A model generated the notes under the pieces. The model did not search any database and was not told where the DNA came from. It worked only from the letters and a program-made list of their open reading frames with translations. A program made the translations under genes and the position numbers. A stretch of DNA of 50,021 nucleotides from Oscillibacter sp. (GTDB lineage Bacteria; Bacillota; Clostridia; Oscillospirales; Oscillospiraceae), in assembly GCA_017482345.1 (NCBI GenBank), contig JAFUNB010000013.1:1-50021 (forward strand). Direction: 5' to 3'. The number at the start of each line of letters is the position of its first letter. Positions within the stretch are counted from its first letter, which is position 1. Positions 13,148 to 21,574 of this stretch are shown here, piece after piece.

Positions 13148-14112
13148 ATCAGATCCCTCTTGATGCCCTTCGTGACCCGTTCCACATCCTCCAAGGTGTT
13201 CATCTGCACGATCTGCTCCTTGTAGTAGCCGGAATGGGACACGCCTTTGAGATACCAACAGTAGTGGCGGCGGGCCTCCAGAACAGCCACCCGCTCGCCC
13301 TTGGCCTCCGCCGCCAGGCGGAACTGCCGCACGGCGGTATCGCACCGCTCGGCAAGGGAGGGCAGAGGCGGTACGTCCTTCCCCTCCAGCACGGCGGCGG
13401 CCTGCTGGAACAGCCAGGGGTTGCCGAAGCAGCCGCGGCCAATCATGGCCATGTCCGCCTTGGTGTGCTGCAGGATGCGGGCGGCGTCCTCCGGTTTCCA
13501 GATGTCGCCGTTGGCGATGACGGGAATGTTGACCGCTTCTTTTACCTGCCGGATGCAGTGCCAGTCCGCCTGACCGCCGTACACCTGAGAGCGGGTGCGG
13601 CCGTGGACGGCCACGGCGGAGATGCCTGCCTGCTCCAGAGTCAGGGCGAACTCCACGCAGTTACAGCTGCCCATGTCCCAGCCACGGCGGAATTTGGCGG
13701 TAACGGGAACAGACACGGCCTTCACCACCGCCTCCACGATGCGGGCGGCCTTTTCCGGATCCTTCATCAACGCCGCGCCGTCGCCGTTGTTGACGATCTT
13801 GGCCATGGGGCAGCCCATGTTGATGTCGATGATGTCCGCGCCAGTATGCTCCAGCGCGATCTGGGCGGCCTCCGCCATACAGACGGGGTCGCTGCCGAAG
13901 ATCTGCACGGCGGCGGGATGCTCGCCGGGAAACTGCTGCAGCAGGGAGAATGTCTTTTTATCGTGATAGCACAGGGCCTTGGAGGAAATCAGCTCCGTAA
14001 TGGTGTAGCCCGCGCCCAGCTCCGAGCAGATCTGGCGGAAGGCCACGTCGGTCACGCCAGCCATGGGGGCCAGCGCCAGACGGGAGTTGATCTCGACAGT
14101 TCCAATACGCAT
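13144..14112 (-). CDS. dusB: tRNA-dihydrouridine synthase (DusB type)
   Basis: 322 residues in an FMN-binding TIM barrel. LALAPMAGVTDVAFRQIC binds FMN, INMGCPMAKIVNNGDGAALM holds the catalytic cysteine in GCP, and PVTAKFRRGWD, VHGRTRSQVYGG, PVIANGDI and MIGRGCFGNPW are the usual Dus blocks. The enzyme reduces specific uridines in tRNA to dihydrouridine. The ATG at 14112 follows AAAGGGG. The C-terminal region (RHYCWYLKGV) corresponds to the helical tRNA-binding domain. It heads an operon with the ECF sigma and anti-sigma genes; co-transcription of dus with regulatory genes is also seen for dusB-fis in proteobacteria, though the partners differ. Confidence 0.93.
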   Translation of the reverse strand: MRIGTVEINSRLALAPMAGVTDVAFRQICSELGAGYTITELISSKALCYHDKKTFSLLQQFPGEHPAAVQIFGSDPVCMAEAAQIALEHTGADIIDINMGCPMAKIVNNGDGAALMKDPEKAARIVEAVVKAVSVPVTAKFRRGWDMGSCNCVEFALTLEQAGISAVAVHGRTRSQVYGGQADWHCIRQVKEAVNIPVIANGDIWKPEDAARILQHTKADMAMIGRGCFGNPWLFQQAAAVLEGKDVPPLPSLAERCDTAVRQFRLAAEAKGERVAVLEARRHYCWYLKGVSHSGYYKEQIVQMNTLEDVERVTKGIKRDLI

Positions 14113-14145
14113 CAAAAAGCCCCTTTCGTCATAAAAATTCAATTT

Positions 14146-14174
14146 ATCATACCATAGCAAGGAGCAAAAGTCCA
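14146..14174 (-). promoter_or_regulatory. Promoter for dusB-sigma-anti-sigma
   Basis: Minus strand TGGACT (14174-14169), 17-bp spacer, TATGAT (14151-14146) with an upstream TGG (extended -10). Confidence 0.5.
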
Positions 14175-14176
14175 CC

Positions 14177-14189
14177 GGGAACAATTGTG
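14177..14189 (+). repeat. 13-bp direct repeat, left copy
   Basis: GGGAACAATTGTG, identical to 15185-15197. The two copies bracket the lower-GC TipA-like gene. Confidence 0.6.
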
Positions 14190-14306
14190 GTCCCTTTTTA
14201 CTTTTGGACTGATGGGTTCCGGCTCCGGCGGTTTCACCAAGCATTGATGCGGACAGGATCATTATGGTAAAGTAAAACGGGTAGATAAAAAAATTTCAAA
14301 AGGCTA

Positions 14307-14337
14307 TTGACTCTCACGTTGCGTCATAGAGTACATT
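14307..14337 (+). promoter_or_regulatory. MerR-type promoter with 19-bp spacer
   Basis: TTGACT (14307-14312) and TACATT (14332-14337) are separated by 19 bp, the overlong spacer that MerR-family activators untwist. The spacer region contains ACTCT ... AGAGT inverted ends (14310-14332). This implies autoregulation of the gene that follows. Confidence 0.6.
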
Positions 14338-14357
14338 CCCTTTGTGAGGTGATAAAA

Positions 14358-15086
14358 TTGAAAATGCAGATTAAAGAATTTGCCGAATTTACGGGTGTAA
14401 GTGTGCGCACACTGCATTATTACGATGAAATAGGATTGTTGATTCCGGCCTTTGTTGACAGGGCTACAGGCTATCGTTTTTACGACGAAACTTCTCTTCT
14501 TCGTATGCAAGAGATTCTCTTTTACCGTGAACTTGACTTTTCCTTAAGAAGCATTGGAGAGATTTTATCATCCCCGAATTATGACAAAACCAAGGCGCTA
14601 AACGAGCAAAAACACTTGCTCACGCTCAAAAAAGAACGGTTGGAACGGTTGATTTCCGCCATTGATAGCGCCGTGAAAGGGGAAAATGTTATGAACGCAT
14701 TCGACAACAGCGAGTTTGAAAAGTATAAGACGGAGGTCAAAGAAAAATGGAGCAAAACGGATGCCTACAGAGAACACGCAGAACGGACCAAGAATTACTC
14801 CAAGCAGAAGTGGAATGACCTTGCCGAGGAAATGGACCGCATCATGGCAGACTTTGCGGTGTGCATGAAAAAGGTCAAAACGCCTGATTCCACCGAGGTG
14901 CAGAATCTTGTGAAAACGCTGCAGAACCATATTACCGAGAATTACTACCTTTGTACAAACGAAATTCTGGAAGGTCTCGGTCAGATGTATGCTGCAGATG
15001 AACGCTTTAGGAACAACATCGACAAGCACGCTGATGGTACAGCAGCGTTCATCTGTGAAGCAATCAAGGTGTATTGCGGCAAGTAA
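14358..15086 (+). CDS. TipA-like MerR family transcriptional activator
   Basis: 242 residues. The MerR helix-turn-helix is IKEFAEFTGVSVRTLHYYDE, with wing residues IGLLIPAFVDRATGYRFYDE; a coiled-coil follows (about 70-105, LLTLKKERLERLISAIDSA). The C-terminal half (about 110-240) is a TipAS-like antibiotic-recognition domain (YREHAERTKNYSKQKWNDLA, NYYLCTNEILEGLGQMY, AAFICEAIKVYC). TipAS domains bind thiopeptide-type drugs and activate their own promoter. The start is the TTG at 14358, six bases after GAGGTGAT. Its base composition and codon use are clearly more AT-rich than the neighbours, and it lies between 13-bp direct repeats, so horizontal arrival is plausible. Confidence 0.88.
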   Translation: MKMQIKEFAEFTGVSVRTLHYYDEIGLLIPAFVDRATGYRFYDETSLLRMQEILFYRELDFSLRSIGEILSSPNYDKTKALNEQKHLLTLKKERLERLISAIDSAVKGENVMNAFDNSEFEKYKTEVKEKWSKTDAYREHAERTKNYSKQKWNDLAEEMDRIMADFAVCMKKVKTPDSTEVQNLVKTLQNHITENYYLCTNEILEGLGQMYAADERFRNNIDKHADGTAAFICEAIKVYCGK

Positions 15087-15120
15087 TTCCAATTGATCAA
15101 CAGATGCTGTCTTTGAATAT

Positions 15121-15151
15121 ACCTCTCTTCGTCGAAGTGACGGAGAGAGGT
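15121..15151 (+). terminator. Terminator of the TipA-like gene
   Basis: A 13-bp stem with one T-G pair (ACCTCTCTTCGTC / GACGGAGAGAGGT), GAAGT loop, then TGTTTCTT. Confidence 0.75.
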
Positions 15152-15184
15152 TGTTTCTTGCCCAAATCAGTCCGAATGGTAAAA

Positions 15185-15197
15185 GGGAACAATTGTG
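15185..15197 (+). repeat. 13-bp direct repeat, right copy
   Basis: GGGAACAATTGTG, identical to 14177-14189; it abuts the -35 box of the next promoter. Confidence 0.6.
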
Positions 15198-15226
15198 TTG
15201 AAGCGGATAGAAAATCCTGTTATGCT
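15198..15226 (+). promoter_or_regulatory. Promoter for the 135-residue membrane protein
   Basis: TTGAAG (15198-15203), 17-bp spacer, TATGCT (15221-15226). Confidence 0.55.
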
Positions 15227-15262
15227 GGTGATAAGAAGAACACTTCGCAAAGGAGGGACGGC

Positions 15263-15670
15263 ATGAAAGTTTACAGCTGGAAAACCCTGATTGCGGCACT
15301 TTGCGCGCTGGTTTTTACCCTCTGGAAGATATTCCATTTTGATGGCTTGCCGGACCTGCTCTGGATAGGCTGGGGTGGATATTACTTTATTGAGGGGTTG
15401 CTGGTAGCCTTTGACAAGGAGTCCTATGAAAAGGATCAGCTGCGGGGCGTTGTCGGTGCCCGGGAGAGAAAGCGTCTGTTTGGGAAATATGCCTTTGTGG
15501 CCCACCACGGATATTTGATTTTACTTTTGATGGCGGCTGCGGTGGCCCTGGTTTGGGAGGAGCGGGCCGTGTGGGTGGTTTTAGCGCTTCTGATCGCGGC
15601 GGTAGCCTATGCCATCTGGTATCGCTGGTATTTTACCAAGCATGCAGATCTGAGTGAATTGGAAGAATGA
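15263..15670 (+). CDS. Small membrane protein of unknown function
   Basis: 135 residues with about four hydrophobic segments (about 7-22, 28-47, 81-97 and 101-119). The loop between the second and third (DKESYEKDQLRGVVGARERKR) is charged. I do not recognise the family. The ATG at 15263 is set by AAAGGAGGG seven bases upstream; an upstream in-frame extension to 15074 overlaps the terminator and promoter and is rejected. It is transcribed alone, between its own promoter and the terminator at 15676. Confidence 0.75.
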   Translation: MKVYSWKTLIAALCALVFTLWKIFHFDGLPDLLWIGWGGYYFIEGLLVAFDKESYEKDQLRGVVGARERKRLFGKYAFVAHHGYLILLLMAAAVALVWEERAVWVVLALLIAAVAYAIWYRWYFTKHADLSELEE

Positions 15671-15675
15671 ACGCA

Positions 15676-15710
15676 AAAAAAGAACGGCAGCACTGCTGCC
15701 GTTCTTTTTG
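15676..15710. terminator. Bidirectional terminator
   Basis: AAAAAGAACGGCAG / CTGCCGTTCTTTTT with A- and T-runs on both sides; serves the membrane protein gene (plus) and the NCS2 permease (minus). Confidence 0.9.
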
Positions 15711-15719
15711 TCTTATTCA

Positions 15720-17156
15720 TTAGACTGCCAGGAAGAACTTTACCAGGAACAGGAGGGAGATGCCATAGGTCAGGCCGGAGACCTCCTTGAACTTACCGCC
15801 GCAGACCTTGATGATGGTATAGGCGATCAGGCCCAGACCGATGGCGTGGCCGATGGAGCCGGAAACGGGCATGCCGATCAGCATCAGGGCCACGGGAACC
15901 ATCTGATCCATATCGTCGAAGTCCACGTTCTTCAGACCCATCAGCATCAGGACGCCCACATAGATCAGGGCGGCGGAAGTGGCGGCGGCGGGGATAATAG
16001 CGGCCACGGGAGCGATGAAGATGCAGGCGAAGAACAGAACGCCGGTGGTCAGGGCGGTCAGGCCGGTGCGGCCGCCGGCTTCGACGCCGGAGGCGGACTC
16101 CACGAAGGTGGTGACGGTGGAGGTGCCGGTGCAGGCGCCGGCCACGGTGCCGATGGCGTCAGACAGCAGGGCTTCCTTCATGTTGGGCATGTTGCCGTTT
16201 TCGTCCACCATGCCGGCGCGGGAGGCGGTGCCTACCAGGGTGCCGATGGTGTCGAACATATCGATGATGCAGAAGGTGATGACCAGCGTGGTGACGGTGA
16301 ACCAGCCGATTTCCATGAGACCGGAGAAGTTGAACTTGAAGAAGGTGGTCTCCATCATGTCAGCGAAGGGAGGAATGAAGGAGGCGCCGGACAGGGAGGC
16401 GAAGGGGTTGGTGCCCAGGAACAGAGCCTGGCCGGCCCAATAGATGATGGAGGACACCAGCATGCCGATCAAAACGGAAGCTTTGACGCCCTTCTTAGCC
16501 ATGGCTACGATGACGAACAGGCCGATGAACATGGTGATGACAGTGAGGATCATGGTGTTGTAGCCGGCGTCGCCCATGTTGGTCTTGATGACGCTGGGAG
16601 TCAGGGCACCGAAGAAGTCACGCATGACATAGAAAGGAGCGGAGAAGCCATTGCCCTCGGCATAGATGCCCACGTTGGAGCCGAGGCCGATGTTCATCAG
16701 CATCATGCCGATGGCGGGAGAGATGCCCAGACGGATGCCCAGAGGGATGGCGTCCACGATCTTTTCACGGACGTTGAGGACAGACAGGATGCAGAAGAGG
16801 ATGCCCTCTACGAGGATGATGACCAGAGCGGCCTGGAAACTGGCCACATAGCTCAGACCGGTCAAACCGGCGATATTGGCCACGACCACGGCGAAAAAGC
16901 TGTTCAGACCCATGCCGGGAGCCATGGCGAAGGGCTTGTTGGCCAGGAATGCCATGCAGAACATACCCACGGCGGAGGCGATGCAGGTGGACAGGAACAC
17001 GCCGTTCCACAGGGCAGAGCCAACGTCGAAGTTGGTCAGCAGGTTGGGGTTCAGTGCCACGATGTACGCCATGGTCATGAAGGTGGTCAGACCGGCCAGC
17101 AGTTCTGTGCGGACGGTCGTGCCGTTTTCTTTGAGCTTAAAGATTTTTTCCATCAT
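15720..17156 (-). CDS. NCS2 family purine permease (PbuG/AzgA type)
   Basis: 478 residues with about 12-14 membrane segments. The N-terminal RTELLAGLTTFMTMAYIVALNP and MAPGMGLNSFF are hallmarks of the AzgA-like branch of nucleobase-cation symporters (adenine, guanine, hypoxanthine). Other family blocks are SPAIGMMLMNIGLGS, DMFDTIGTLVGTASRAGM, GTSTVTTFVESASGVEAGGRTGL and FIAPVAAIIPAAATSAALIYVG. It imports purine bases by proton symport. The ATG at 17156 follows AGGAGAGAG; a second ATG is the next codon. The leader from about 17211 to 17157 is too short for a purine riboswitch and shows no such core. Confidence 0.92.
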   Translation of the reverse strand: MMEKIFKLKENGTTVRTELLAGLTTFMTMAYIVALNPNLLTNFDVGSALWNGVFLSTCIASAVGMFCMAFLANKPFAMAPGMGLNSFFAVVVANIAGLTGLSYVASFQAALVIILVEGILFCILSVLNVREKIVDAIPLGIRLGISPAIGMMLMNIGLGSNVGIYAEGNGFSAPFYVMRDFFGALTPSVIKTNMGDAGYNTMILTVITMFIGLFVIVAMAKKGVKASVLIGMLVSSIIYWAGQALFLGTNPFASLSGASFIPPFADMMETTFFKFNFSGLMEIGWFTVTTLVITFCIIDMFDTIGTLVGTASRAGMVDENGNMPNMKEALLSDAIGTVAGACTGTSTVTTFVESASGVEAGGRTGLTALTTGVLFFACIFIAPVAAIIPAAATSAALIYVGVLMLMGLKNVDFDDMDQMVPVALMLIGMPVSGSIGHAIGLGLIAYTIIKVCGGKFKEVSGLTYGISLLFLVKFFLAV

Positions 17157-17217
17157 TTCTCTCTCCTATTAGTTTCTGTTTCGCGAAAATAGGTAATACC
17201 TTTCTTTTGCACTATAT

Positions 17218-17246
17218 ATCATACTAGAAAACCGGAGAAATTACAA
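17218..17246 (-). promoter_or_regulatory. Promoter for the purine permease
   Basis: Minus strand TTGTAA (17246-17241), 17-bp spacer, TATGAT (17223-17218). Confidence 0.6.
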
Positions 17247-17355
17247 GAAGTCCTTTGCCAAAACGCAAAAAATCTGTGGTCCTTCATTTCCCGACGGATT
17301 TCACTCCCGCGGAGCAGTAAAATGATGGAAATTCACGAAAGCGGGAGGGATGACT

Positions 17356-19392
17356 GTGGAACGCAGTCCGATCATATTGGGACGGGAGCAGAGACTGAAG
17401 GTGCTGTCCTGCGGCGTCCATTTTTTCCTTGCGGCGGCATTGACGGCCAGCCGGCTGCCCGGCGGACATGCGCCGTTTGCACTGGGGTGCATCGCGGCGG
17501 CTGCGGCCGGAGCGGAATCGCTGGCGGCGCTGTTGGGAACGACTCTGGGGACCGTGCTGTTTTTTTCCTTTGAAGAGGCACTGCCCCATTTGGCGGCGGC
17601 TGTGCTGATCATCGCGGCGGGACGGGCCTTTCGGGGCAGCCGGCTGGTGGTGTCCCGGCGCATGCGGTCCATGCTGGCGGCCACGGTGTTTCTGGCGGTG
17701 GGGATCATCTATGTGACCCAATCGTTCTCGCCTTTGGAGGATGCGCTCAACTGTGCCGCTTCGGCGGTGTTGGTGGCCTGCGGCGTGTGGTTCTATCTGC
17801 CTCTGCTCCAACCGAAGCAGGAGCGGCTGGACCCGGCGGGACTGCTGTTTCTGGGACTGTCACTGGCGATGAGTCTGCTGGAGATCCAGGTGGCAGAGCT
17901 GTCGCTGGGCCGGATGCTGATGAGTTTGCTGCTGCTGGCTGCGGCAGGCCGTCAGGGGATGCAGCTGGGGGCGGCAGCGGGGCTTGCGGCAGGACTCGTG
18001 GCAGATTTTTGCCTGGGCGGAGACGGATTGCTGTTCACCGGGGTTTACGGTCTGGCGGGTTTTCTGGCCGGCAGCCGCAGCGGACGGCGCGGCGCGGCCG
18101 CTGTAGCATACATAGGTGCGGTGCTGCTGGCGGTATTGCCTGTTCGCCATGCTCTGGCGAAACCGCTGCTGCTGGAGTCTATGTTTGCCACGGGGGTATT
18201 CCTCATGCTGCCGGGACGGCTGTTTGACGGGAAACGGGTGCTGCGGGAGGAGCCCCGGGAGACGGCAGGCATGGAGCAGCTGAAAGAACGGCTGAACCGC
18301 ATGGCAGCCGCCTTGCATGATTTGTACGACAGCATGGGGCGGACGGCTCCGGTCTCCACGGAGGAAAACCCCGCCATCGTCTTCGACCGCGCGGCGGAAA
18401 AGGTGTGCCGGGGATGCGCCCTGTGCGACCTGTGCTGGCAACGGGAGTATACTGGTACGTTCAACGCCCTCAATGACGCCACCCCGTTTCTCATGGAGCG
18501 GGGCAGAGCCATGGCTAAGGACTTCCCGGGATACTTTTCCTCCCGCTGCATTCATTTGCCGGATCTGCTGACAGCCATCAATGGCGAGCTGTCAGCCTTT
18601 TTGATGCGGCGGCAGTACCGCCGCCAGCTGGAGGAGACCCGCCGCAGCGCCCGGGGCCAGTATGCCCAGCTGAGCGATCTGCTGCAGTCCACGGCGGCGG
18701 GACTGGAGGAGGCGGCGCCGGCATTCAGATCTGCTCCGACAGAGCGGATCGGCGCGGCCCTGCGGCCCCGGGAGGGGGAACAGGTCTGCGGCGATACAGT
18801 GGTGTCCTTCCGCACGGAGGGCGGCCTTTTGTGCCTGCTCCTGGCAGACGGCATGGGCAGCGGAGAACCGGCCCGGAAGGAGTCGGCGCTGACCTGTCGA
18901 CTGCTGCGGCAGTTTCTGGAGGCGGGCATCCAGCCGGAGGCGGCATTGAAGACCCTGAATTCCGCCATGGCGCTGCGGGGGGCGGAGACCGGCAGTTTTA
19001 CTACCGTGGATCTGGTCACATGCCGACTGGCTACAGGTGAGACAGCCTTTTACAAATTCGGTGCCGCTCCCAGCTACATCAAAAAAGGCGGAAGTGTCCG
19101 CCGTGTCACCGGCGGCGCTCTGCCGGTAGGGCTGCGGGGGACGCCTGCCGCGCCGGATGTGACCCGCCTGACTCTGGCTCCCGGCAGCTTTGTAGTTCTG
19201 GTCAGCGACGGTGTGGCGGACCCGGGCCGGGACGAATGGCTGCAGGACATCCTGGCCGGCTGGGAGGGGGAGGATCCGCAGGATCTGGCCAACCTCATCC
19301 TGCGCCAAAGCATCCAGCGGCAGGGCCTGCAGGACGACTGTGGGATCCAGGTGCTGTATCTGCCGGAAAACGATCAGGCGAAATTGGTATAA
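17356..19392 (+). CDS. spoIIE: Stage II sporulation protein E (SpoIIE) serine phosphatase
   Basis: About 678 residues. The N-terminal half (to about 300) has roughly ten membrane helices; a central cysteine-containing region follows (AAEKVCRGCALCDLCW, about 345-365), then a PP2C-type phosphatase domain (about 470-675). Metal-binding aspartates appear in LLADGMGSGEPA (about 497), FTTVDLV (about 547), LVSDGVADPG (about 616) and QDDCGIQVLY (about 660). In endospore formers SpoIIE dephosphorylates SpoIIAA, which releases sigma-F in the forespore, and takes part in polar division. I prefer the GTG at 17356 because GGGAGGG lies six bases upstream; the ATG at 17350 abuts that site. I see no clear Spo0A box. 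Its presence marks the organism as a spore former or recent descendant. Confidence 0.93.
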   Translation: MERSPIILGREQRLKVLSCGVHFFLAAALTASRLPGGHAPFALGCIAAAAAGAESLAALLGTTLGTVLFFSFEEALPHLAAAVLIIAAGRAFRGSRLVVSRRMRSMLAATVFLAVGIIYVTQSFSPLEDALNCAASAVLVACGVWFYLPLLQPKQERLDPAGLLFLGLSLAMSLLEIQVAELSLGRMLMSLLLLAAAGRQGMQLGAAAGLAAGLVADFCLGGDGLLFTGVYGLAGFLAGSRSGRRGAAAVAYIGAVLLAVLPVRHALAKPLLLESMFATGVFLMLPGRLFDGKRVLREEPRETAGMEQLKERLNRMAAALHDLYDSMGRTAPVSTEENPAIVFDRAAEKVCRGCALCDLCWQREYTGTFNALNDATPFLMERGRAMAKDFPGYFSSRCIHLPDLLTAINGELSAFLMRRQYRRQLEETRRSARGQYAQLSDLLQSTAAGLEEAAPAFRSAPTERIGAALRPREGEQVCGDTVVSFRTEGGLLCLLLADGMGSGEPARKESALTCRLLRQFLEAGIQPEAALKTLNSAMALRGAETGSFTTVDLVTCRLATGETAFYKFGAAPSYIKKGGSVRRVTGGALPVGLRGTPAAPDVTRLTLAPGSFVVLVSDGVADPGRDEWLQDILAGWEGEDPQDLANLILRQSIQRQGLQDDCGIQVLYLPENDQAKLV

Positions 19393-19463
19393 GCGGTATA
19401 TTTCTCCCGCCATGGAGACAAAATGAAACCATCAGACTTGAAGCAACAGGAGGCGTGAAGCAG

Positions 19464-19736
19464 ATGGTGAAAGGCATTTCCAGACGGGTGGTCGTGGTGG
19501 ATTCTCCGGATCGGCGGTATTTTGAGCAGGCAATCTTCATTGTACGGAACGACGCCGCCGGCGACGGCGTCACGGCGGAAAATCTGGTGGAGGAGGCCCG
19601 TCGGGTAGCCCGCAATTACGCCGGCGGAGAGCAGAACAAGCTCTCCCGGGCCTGGAAGGAGCTGACACCGGCGGTTTATACCCTCATCGGCGCCGGCTGC
19701 TGCGGGTTGGTGTGGCTGACGGCGGCCATGGTATGA
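19464..19736 (+). CDS. Small tail-anchored protein of unknown function
   Basis: 90 residues. The soluble N-terminal part (ISRRVVVVDSPDRRYFEQAIFIVRND ... VEEARRVARNYAGG) is mixed alpha/beta in character, and a single hydrophobic segment lies at the C-terminus (about 70-88, YTLIGAGCCGLVWLTAAMV). AGGAGG lies ten bases before the ATG. It follows spoIIE by 71 bp without an intervening terminator, so co-transcription with spoIIE is likely. I do not recognise a named family; a sporulation role is inference from position only. Confidence 0.7.
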   Translation: MVKGISRRVVVVDSPDRRYFEQAIFIVRNDAAGDGVTAENLVEEARRVARNYAGGEQNKLSRAWKELTPAVYTLIGAGCCGLVWLTAAMV

Positions 19737-19770
19737 AAAAAGGACAGGCACGGGTGTGCCTGTCCTTTTT
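19735..19770. terminator. Bidirectional terminator between the spoIIE unit and ribF
   Basis: AAAAAAGGACAGGCAC and its complement, loop around 19751-19756, A- and T-runs on both sides. Confidence 0.9.
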
Positions 19771-19780
19771 GCAGCGTTGT

Positions 19781-20683
19781 TCAGTTGTTCCGGAAATAGA
19801 CCCGGGTGGCTTCCACATCGGCGGCGATCTGCGCCTTCAGGGCATCCATGGAGTCGAAGCGCACCTCCTGACGCAGGTGCTGGCAGAACTCCAGACGGAT
19901 CGTCTTGCCGTACAGGTCGCCCTCAAAGTCCAGCAGACATGCCTCCACAGTCACATCCGTACCGTTGTTGACGGTGGGACGGGTGCCCACGTTGGTGACG
20001 GCGGCATAGCTGCTGCCATCCGGCAGCCAGGCCCGGGTGACATACACACCATGGCTGGGGATCAGCACGTTGGGCGGCAGCTGGATGTTGGCGGTGGGGT
20101 ACAGACGGGAGGAGCCGATGCCCCGGCCGTGGGCCACAGCACCGGTCAGGGTGTGAGGGTGGCCCAGGAAGCGGTTGGCCCGGTCGATCTGGCCCAGCTC
20201 CACCAGACGGCGGATGTAGGTGGAGCTGACGGTGATACCCGCCACCTCCACTTTGGGGATGATGTCGCAGCCGAGACCCAGCTCGGCGCACTTGGCCATC
20301 AGCAGTTCCGGGCTGCCCTGGTTCTTGTGGCCGAAGTGGTGGTCGTGGCCGGCCACCAGATGGACGGCGTGATACCGGCCTACCAGGATCTCGGTGACGA
20401 AATCCTCCCAGGAGGTGGTCATCATCTCCCGGTCAAAGGGGACCATGATCACGTCCTGGATGCCGTACAGGCGGCGCACCAGTTCCCGGCGGTCGTCTGC
20501 GGAGTTGATGAGGGGGCAGGGGATGCCGGTGACGACCTCCTTGGGAGGCTGGGCGAACGTGAACACCGCCGGGGTCACGCCCCGGAGACGGGCTTCCTCC
20601 GCCGTGCGCCGCAGCAGGGCCGCGTGGCCCAGATGGACGCCGTCGAAAAAGCCTAATGCGATCACTCGTTCTTTGATAGCCAT
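19781..20683 (-). CDS. ribF: Bifunctional riboflavin kinase / FAD synthetase
   Basis: 300 residues. The N-terminal FAD synthetase nucleotidyltransferase has ALGFFDGVHLGHAALLRR (HxGH motif) and SSTYIRRLVELGQI; the C-terminal riboflavin kinase has LTGAVAHGRGIGSSRLYPTAN (substrate-binding PTAN), VYVTRA and NVGTRPTVNNG. It converts riboflavin to FMN and then FAD. It is the distal gene of the rbfA-nrnA-truB-ribF segment, starting 4 bp after truB, a common order in Firmicutes. Length and motifs are normal. Confidence 0.95.
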   Translation of the reverse strand: MAIKERVIALGFFDGVHLGHAALLRRTAEEARLRGVTPAVFTFAQPPKEVVTGIPCPLINSADDRRELVRRLYGIQDVIMVPFDREMMTTSWEDFVTEILVGRYHAVHLVAGHDHHFGHKNQGSPELLMAKCAELGLGCDIIPKVEVAGITVSSTYIRRLVELGQIDRANRFLGHPHTLTGAVAHGRGIGSSRLYPTANIQLPPNVLIPSHGVYVTRAWLPDGSSYAAVTNVGTRPTVNNGTDVTVEACLLDFEGDLYGKTIRLEFCQHLRQEVRFDSMDALKAQIAADVEATRVYFRNN

Positions 20684-20687
20684 TGTG

Positions 20688-21554
20688 TTACGCTCCGAAG
20701 AAATTTTTGATGGACGTCAGGGTGCCGTCCTTTGCCTGGGAGAGGCAGAGGAAGGTGCCGTCCTGTCCGTAAACGCGGTACGTCCCGTCGGGGACGGACT
20801 CATCAGTAAAGGTGTTGCCGTTGCGCACCCGCTTTTCCTGCTTGGCGGACTTCAGCTGCAGGGCGGGGTGCTGAGAGAAGATGCTGTCCGCGGGCAGCAG
20901 CAGCTCCTCACCGCGGCTTTGCACGTCCTCCAGCGTCACGGCCTGGGCCAGTGTGTAGCCGGCGGCCATGGTGCGGCGGAGGGAATACATGGTGCCGCCG
21001 CAGCCCAGAACCTGACCGATGTCGTGGCACAGGGTGCGGATATAGGTGCCCTTGGAGCAGACGCAGCGGATGAGATAGTCCGTCTCGTTCACCTGCTCCA
21101 GCAGCTCCAGCTCATAGATGGCGATGCTGCGGGGCTTGCGCTCCACCTCCTGACCCTTGCGGGCCAGATCATAGAGCTTCTGGCCGTTGATCTTAATGGC
21201 GGAAAACATGGGCGGGATCTGCTGGATATCGCCCATAAAGGCCTCCATAGCCTGCGCCACCGCTTCGCAGCCGACGGTTACAGGATGGGTCTCCAGCGTT
21301 TCGCCGGAGGTATCCTGGGTGTTGGTCACAAGACCCAGACGGAGACCGGCCACATATTCCTTGCGGCTGTTCTCGGAAAATTCCACGGCCCGGGTGGCCT
21401 GTCCCACAAACACCGGCAGAACGCCGGTGGCCATGGGATCCAGCGTGCCGCCGTGGCCCACCCGCTTTTCCCGCAGGATGCCGCGGATCTTGGCGCACAC
21501 GTCCATGGAAGTCCAGTCGCTGGGCTTATCAATAATAATGATTCCGTTAGGCAT
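20688..21554 (-). CDS. truB: tRNA pseudouridine(55) synthase
   Basis: 288 residues. [13 protein letters not shown] at the N-terminus and [17 protein letters not shown] with the catalytic aspartate in GTLD define Tru[23 protein letters not shown] and [19 protein letters not shown] follow. It isomerises U55 in the T-loop of nearly all tRNAs and acts as a tRNA chaperone. The C-terminal 70 residues form a short PUA-like tail ([20 protein letters not shown]). It lies 20 bp after nrnA and 4 bp before ribF, in the usual translation operon. Confidence 0.95.
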   Translation of the reverse strand: MPNGIIIIDKPSDWTSMDVCAKIRGILREKRVGHGGTLDPMATGVLPVFVGQATRAVEFSENSRKEYVAGLRLGLVTNTQDTSGETLETHPVTVGCEAVAQAMEAFMGDIQQIPPMFSAIKINGQKLYDLARKGQEVERKPRSIAIYELELLEQVNETDYLIRCVCSKGTYIRTLCHDIGQVLGCGGTMYSLRRTMAAGYTLAQAVTLEDVQSRGEELLLPADSIFSQHPALQLKSAKQEKRVRNGNTFTDESVPDGTYRVYGQDGTFLCLSQAKDGTLTSIKNFFGA

Positions 21555-21574
21555 AGTTCACCTCATGAGAGGGA

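Noticed and set aside
15654-17192. 512-codon plus-strand frame rich in Gly, Asp and His opposite the NCS2 permease
   Set aside because: Looks like a repetitive protein but is the complement of hydrophobic codons of the permease.
17157-17250. Possible purine riboswitch before the NCS2 permease
   Set aside because: The transcript leader is about 55 nt from the predicted start and lacks the conserved three-way junction core.
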